Of a stretch of DNA of 21,691 nucleotides, positions 20,326 to 21,691 are shown piece after piece. The notes under the pieces were generated by a model that did no database searches, was not told the origin of the DNA, and saw nothing but the letters and a program-made list of their open reading frames with translations. The translations under genes were made by a program, and so were the position numbers. Source of the DNA: Paramacrobiotus richtersi (taxonomy: Eukaryota; Tardigrada; Eutardigrada; Parachela; Macrobiotidae); NCBI GenBank assembly GCA_034698045.1, contig JAQGAU010001065.1, positions 1 to 21,691 on the forward strand, in the 5' to 3' direction. Each line of letters begins with the position of its first letter. Positions within the stretch are counted from its first letter, which is position 1.

Positions 20326-21482
20326 TTTACTCATTATGTTCAATATTATTTATTAGAAACGTAAGCCGGCTTGCCCGTAGTCTATCACACTCCCACGTAA
20401 GCGCAGTCTTGAAAGCGTTGCAGTTGACCTTTTAGCAGTGACTGCTTTGCAACTAGTTAAACATCTTGTGATTTAAAATGAACAACATGCTTTACGCTTG
20501 ATTCTTAGTCTCTTGGCATACATTTAACATACTGCACAAGCTAGCCACAAAACGACAGTGTCGTTTTCCAATAGCTACCAAGTTTTATTTTGAAACGAAC
20601 GTGCACGATGATTAGATTTTTTTTCCACGGTCACCGTCGGGGACAAGAGCCTGAACGGTGCTTCTAAGTTCGAATTATGAACTGTCGGACCGCGGTATAT
20701 AATGTAATCATTTGATAATATTCCATTGAAGAGCGCCATGCTGGACACTGAAGTGGCATGGTGACGGTGCTAATATCCGATGCATCTTGACGCAGTTCAT
20801 GCACGACGTCATTTTTGTATTGTGTTTTTGTTATGTTATATGCATGACTTGCGTTATGCAACGCAACAGGAGTTGCTGACTTAGCATTTCCGTAGCTGGA
20901 ATTCACCGGCCAGCAGGTATCAATAGGATGGATGTCTCAGTGGGCCAGTCACGCCAATGTTGAAGCATTTTGGTTGGTTCGTTCTGATGTGATTGAATGC
21001 ATGCTATCTACATGCATCTCGACGACCTTGACAGTTTGGGTCAAGCAAAATGTATCAAAACTCTTTACCGAATGTCCTTAATCACATAGTATAACGTGAG
21101 ATCGCATAATGCTTCTGATGCTCGGGTGCGGTTCGCATGGTCGTGGTTATGGTAATTATCATGGAAAGCAGGTTCAACTATGGCAAAATCCATAGTTTTC
21201 CCGTATCCATTGATCCTAACCTGACAAGCCGACTTTGTGCCACCCAGTTCGACATGGTATAATCATTATTTAGCTAGTTATTTCTGTCGCTGATTCCACA
21301 GAAACTCATGCTAAAATCGACATCAATAGGACACGAAAGTACGCATGACATTTTGATAATTTCTACTGCGAAAGCGGAATCAACTGGCTGTCCCTGTTAT
21401 CAATGCAAGAGTTTTCTGAGACCACAGTACACTGCTGCTCATCTGGCTGTATTCCATGTACTTCTACATAGTTCTGTAGAAA
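20326..21482 (+). other. Spacer between the two guanylate cyclase genes
   Basis: About 1.16 kb without a recognised gene. A 7-bp inverted repeat TTGCGTT-ATGC-AACGCAA lies near 20849-20866. The promoter of the downstream cyclase should be here, but no core motif stands out. The minus frame at 20664-20906 has no family features. Confidence 0.5.
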
Positions 21483-21691
21483 ATGGAGTTTGGGATAAAT
21501 CCCCGCACACAACGCGGACGTTTGTTTATTACTATTCTGGTAACATTTGCATTGTGTGATTCTAACGTTACACCCTTGTCCGCACCGCGAAATTTACATT
21601 TAATCTTTGTGCTAAACGGTGACAACCCGTTCTACGGGTATTACGCAACGGCTCCGCTATATGATGTGGCTTGGCGAAAGGTCGAGGACAC
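21483..21691 (+). CDS. Second receptor guanylate cyclase, 5' end only
   Basis: An open frame from the ATG at 21483 runs off the window end. It begins with a basic stretch and a hydrophobic signal peptide (GRLFIITILVTFALC), then LHLIFVLNGDNPFYGYYATA and PLYDVAWRKVED. This matches the first exon of the upstream cyclase (LHIISVINGNNQIFGYNAIA, PVYDVALYNA) in order and spacing, with roughly 60% identity over some 27 residues by eye. It is therefore the start of a paralogous receptor cyclase in tandem on the same strand. The ligand domain beyond residue 69 and all catalytic parts lie outside the window, so whether the gene is intact is unknown. Confidence 0.85.
   Translation, partial: MEFGINPRTQRGRLFITILVTFALCDSNVTPLSAPRNLHLIFVLNGDNPFYGYYATAPLYDVAWRKVED

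Overview
The window looks like nuclear DNA of an invertebrate animal. The genes are split by GT-AG introns, the introns and spacers are AT-rich, and both RNA polymerase II and III genes are present. Two protein genes can be reconstructed exon by exon on the + strand: a tetraspanin of the TSPAN13/TSPAN31 type (4715-11166) and a receptor-type guanylate cyclase (13496-20203). The first exon of a second receptor guanylate cyclase (21483 to the window end) starts 1.28 kb downstream. Between the two complete genes, on the - strand, lie a U6 snRNA gene (11991-12097) and a tRNA-Arg(TCG) gene (12773-12845). Variable acceptor sites and mixed intron sizes argue against a nematode. A tardigrade or another small ecdysozoan is a guess only, because no sequence here proves the taxon.

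Layout. 1-4640 has no gene I can name: a promoter-like cluster near the left end, GC-rich islands with open frames at about 1790-3080, and an alternating GC/AC tract. 4640-11990 is the tetraspanin, with a short hairpin just before the start codon, two long introns that carry imperfect tandem duplications, and two interchangeable last exons. 11991-12845 holds the Pol III genes. 13496-20203 is the cyclase, 21 exons coding for about 1,106 residues: signal peptide, ligand-binding ectodomain, one membrane helix, pseudokinase, coiled linker, class III cyclase. A canonical AATAAA follows its stop. 20326-21482 is a spacer without a recognised gene.

The two protein families are unrelated membrane proteins, and nothing in the sequence ties their functions together. 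The clearest biological signals are: mutually exclusive last exons in the tetraspanin, one of which stays silent in any given transcript; a U6 gene with a matched one-base insertion on both sides of a conserved helix; a tandem pair of receptor cyclases; and the cyclase's splicing, with a 25-nt microexon, a possible 32-nt intron and one unresolved junction. No wholly new system could be demonstrated.
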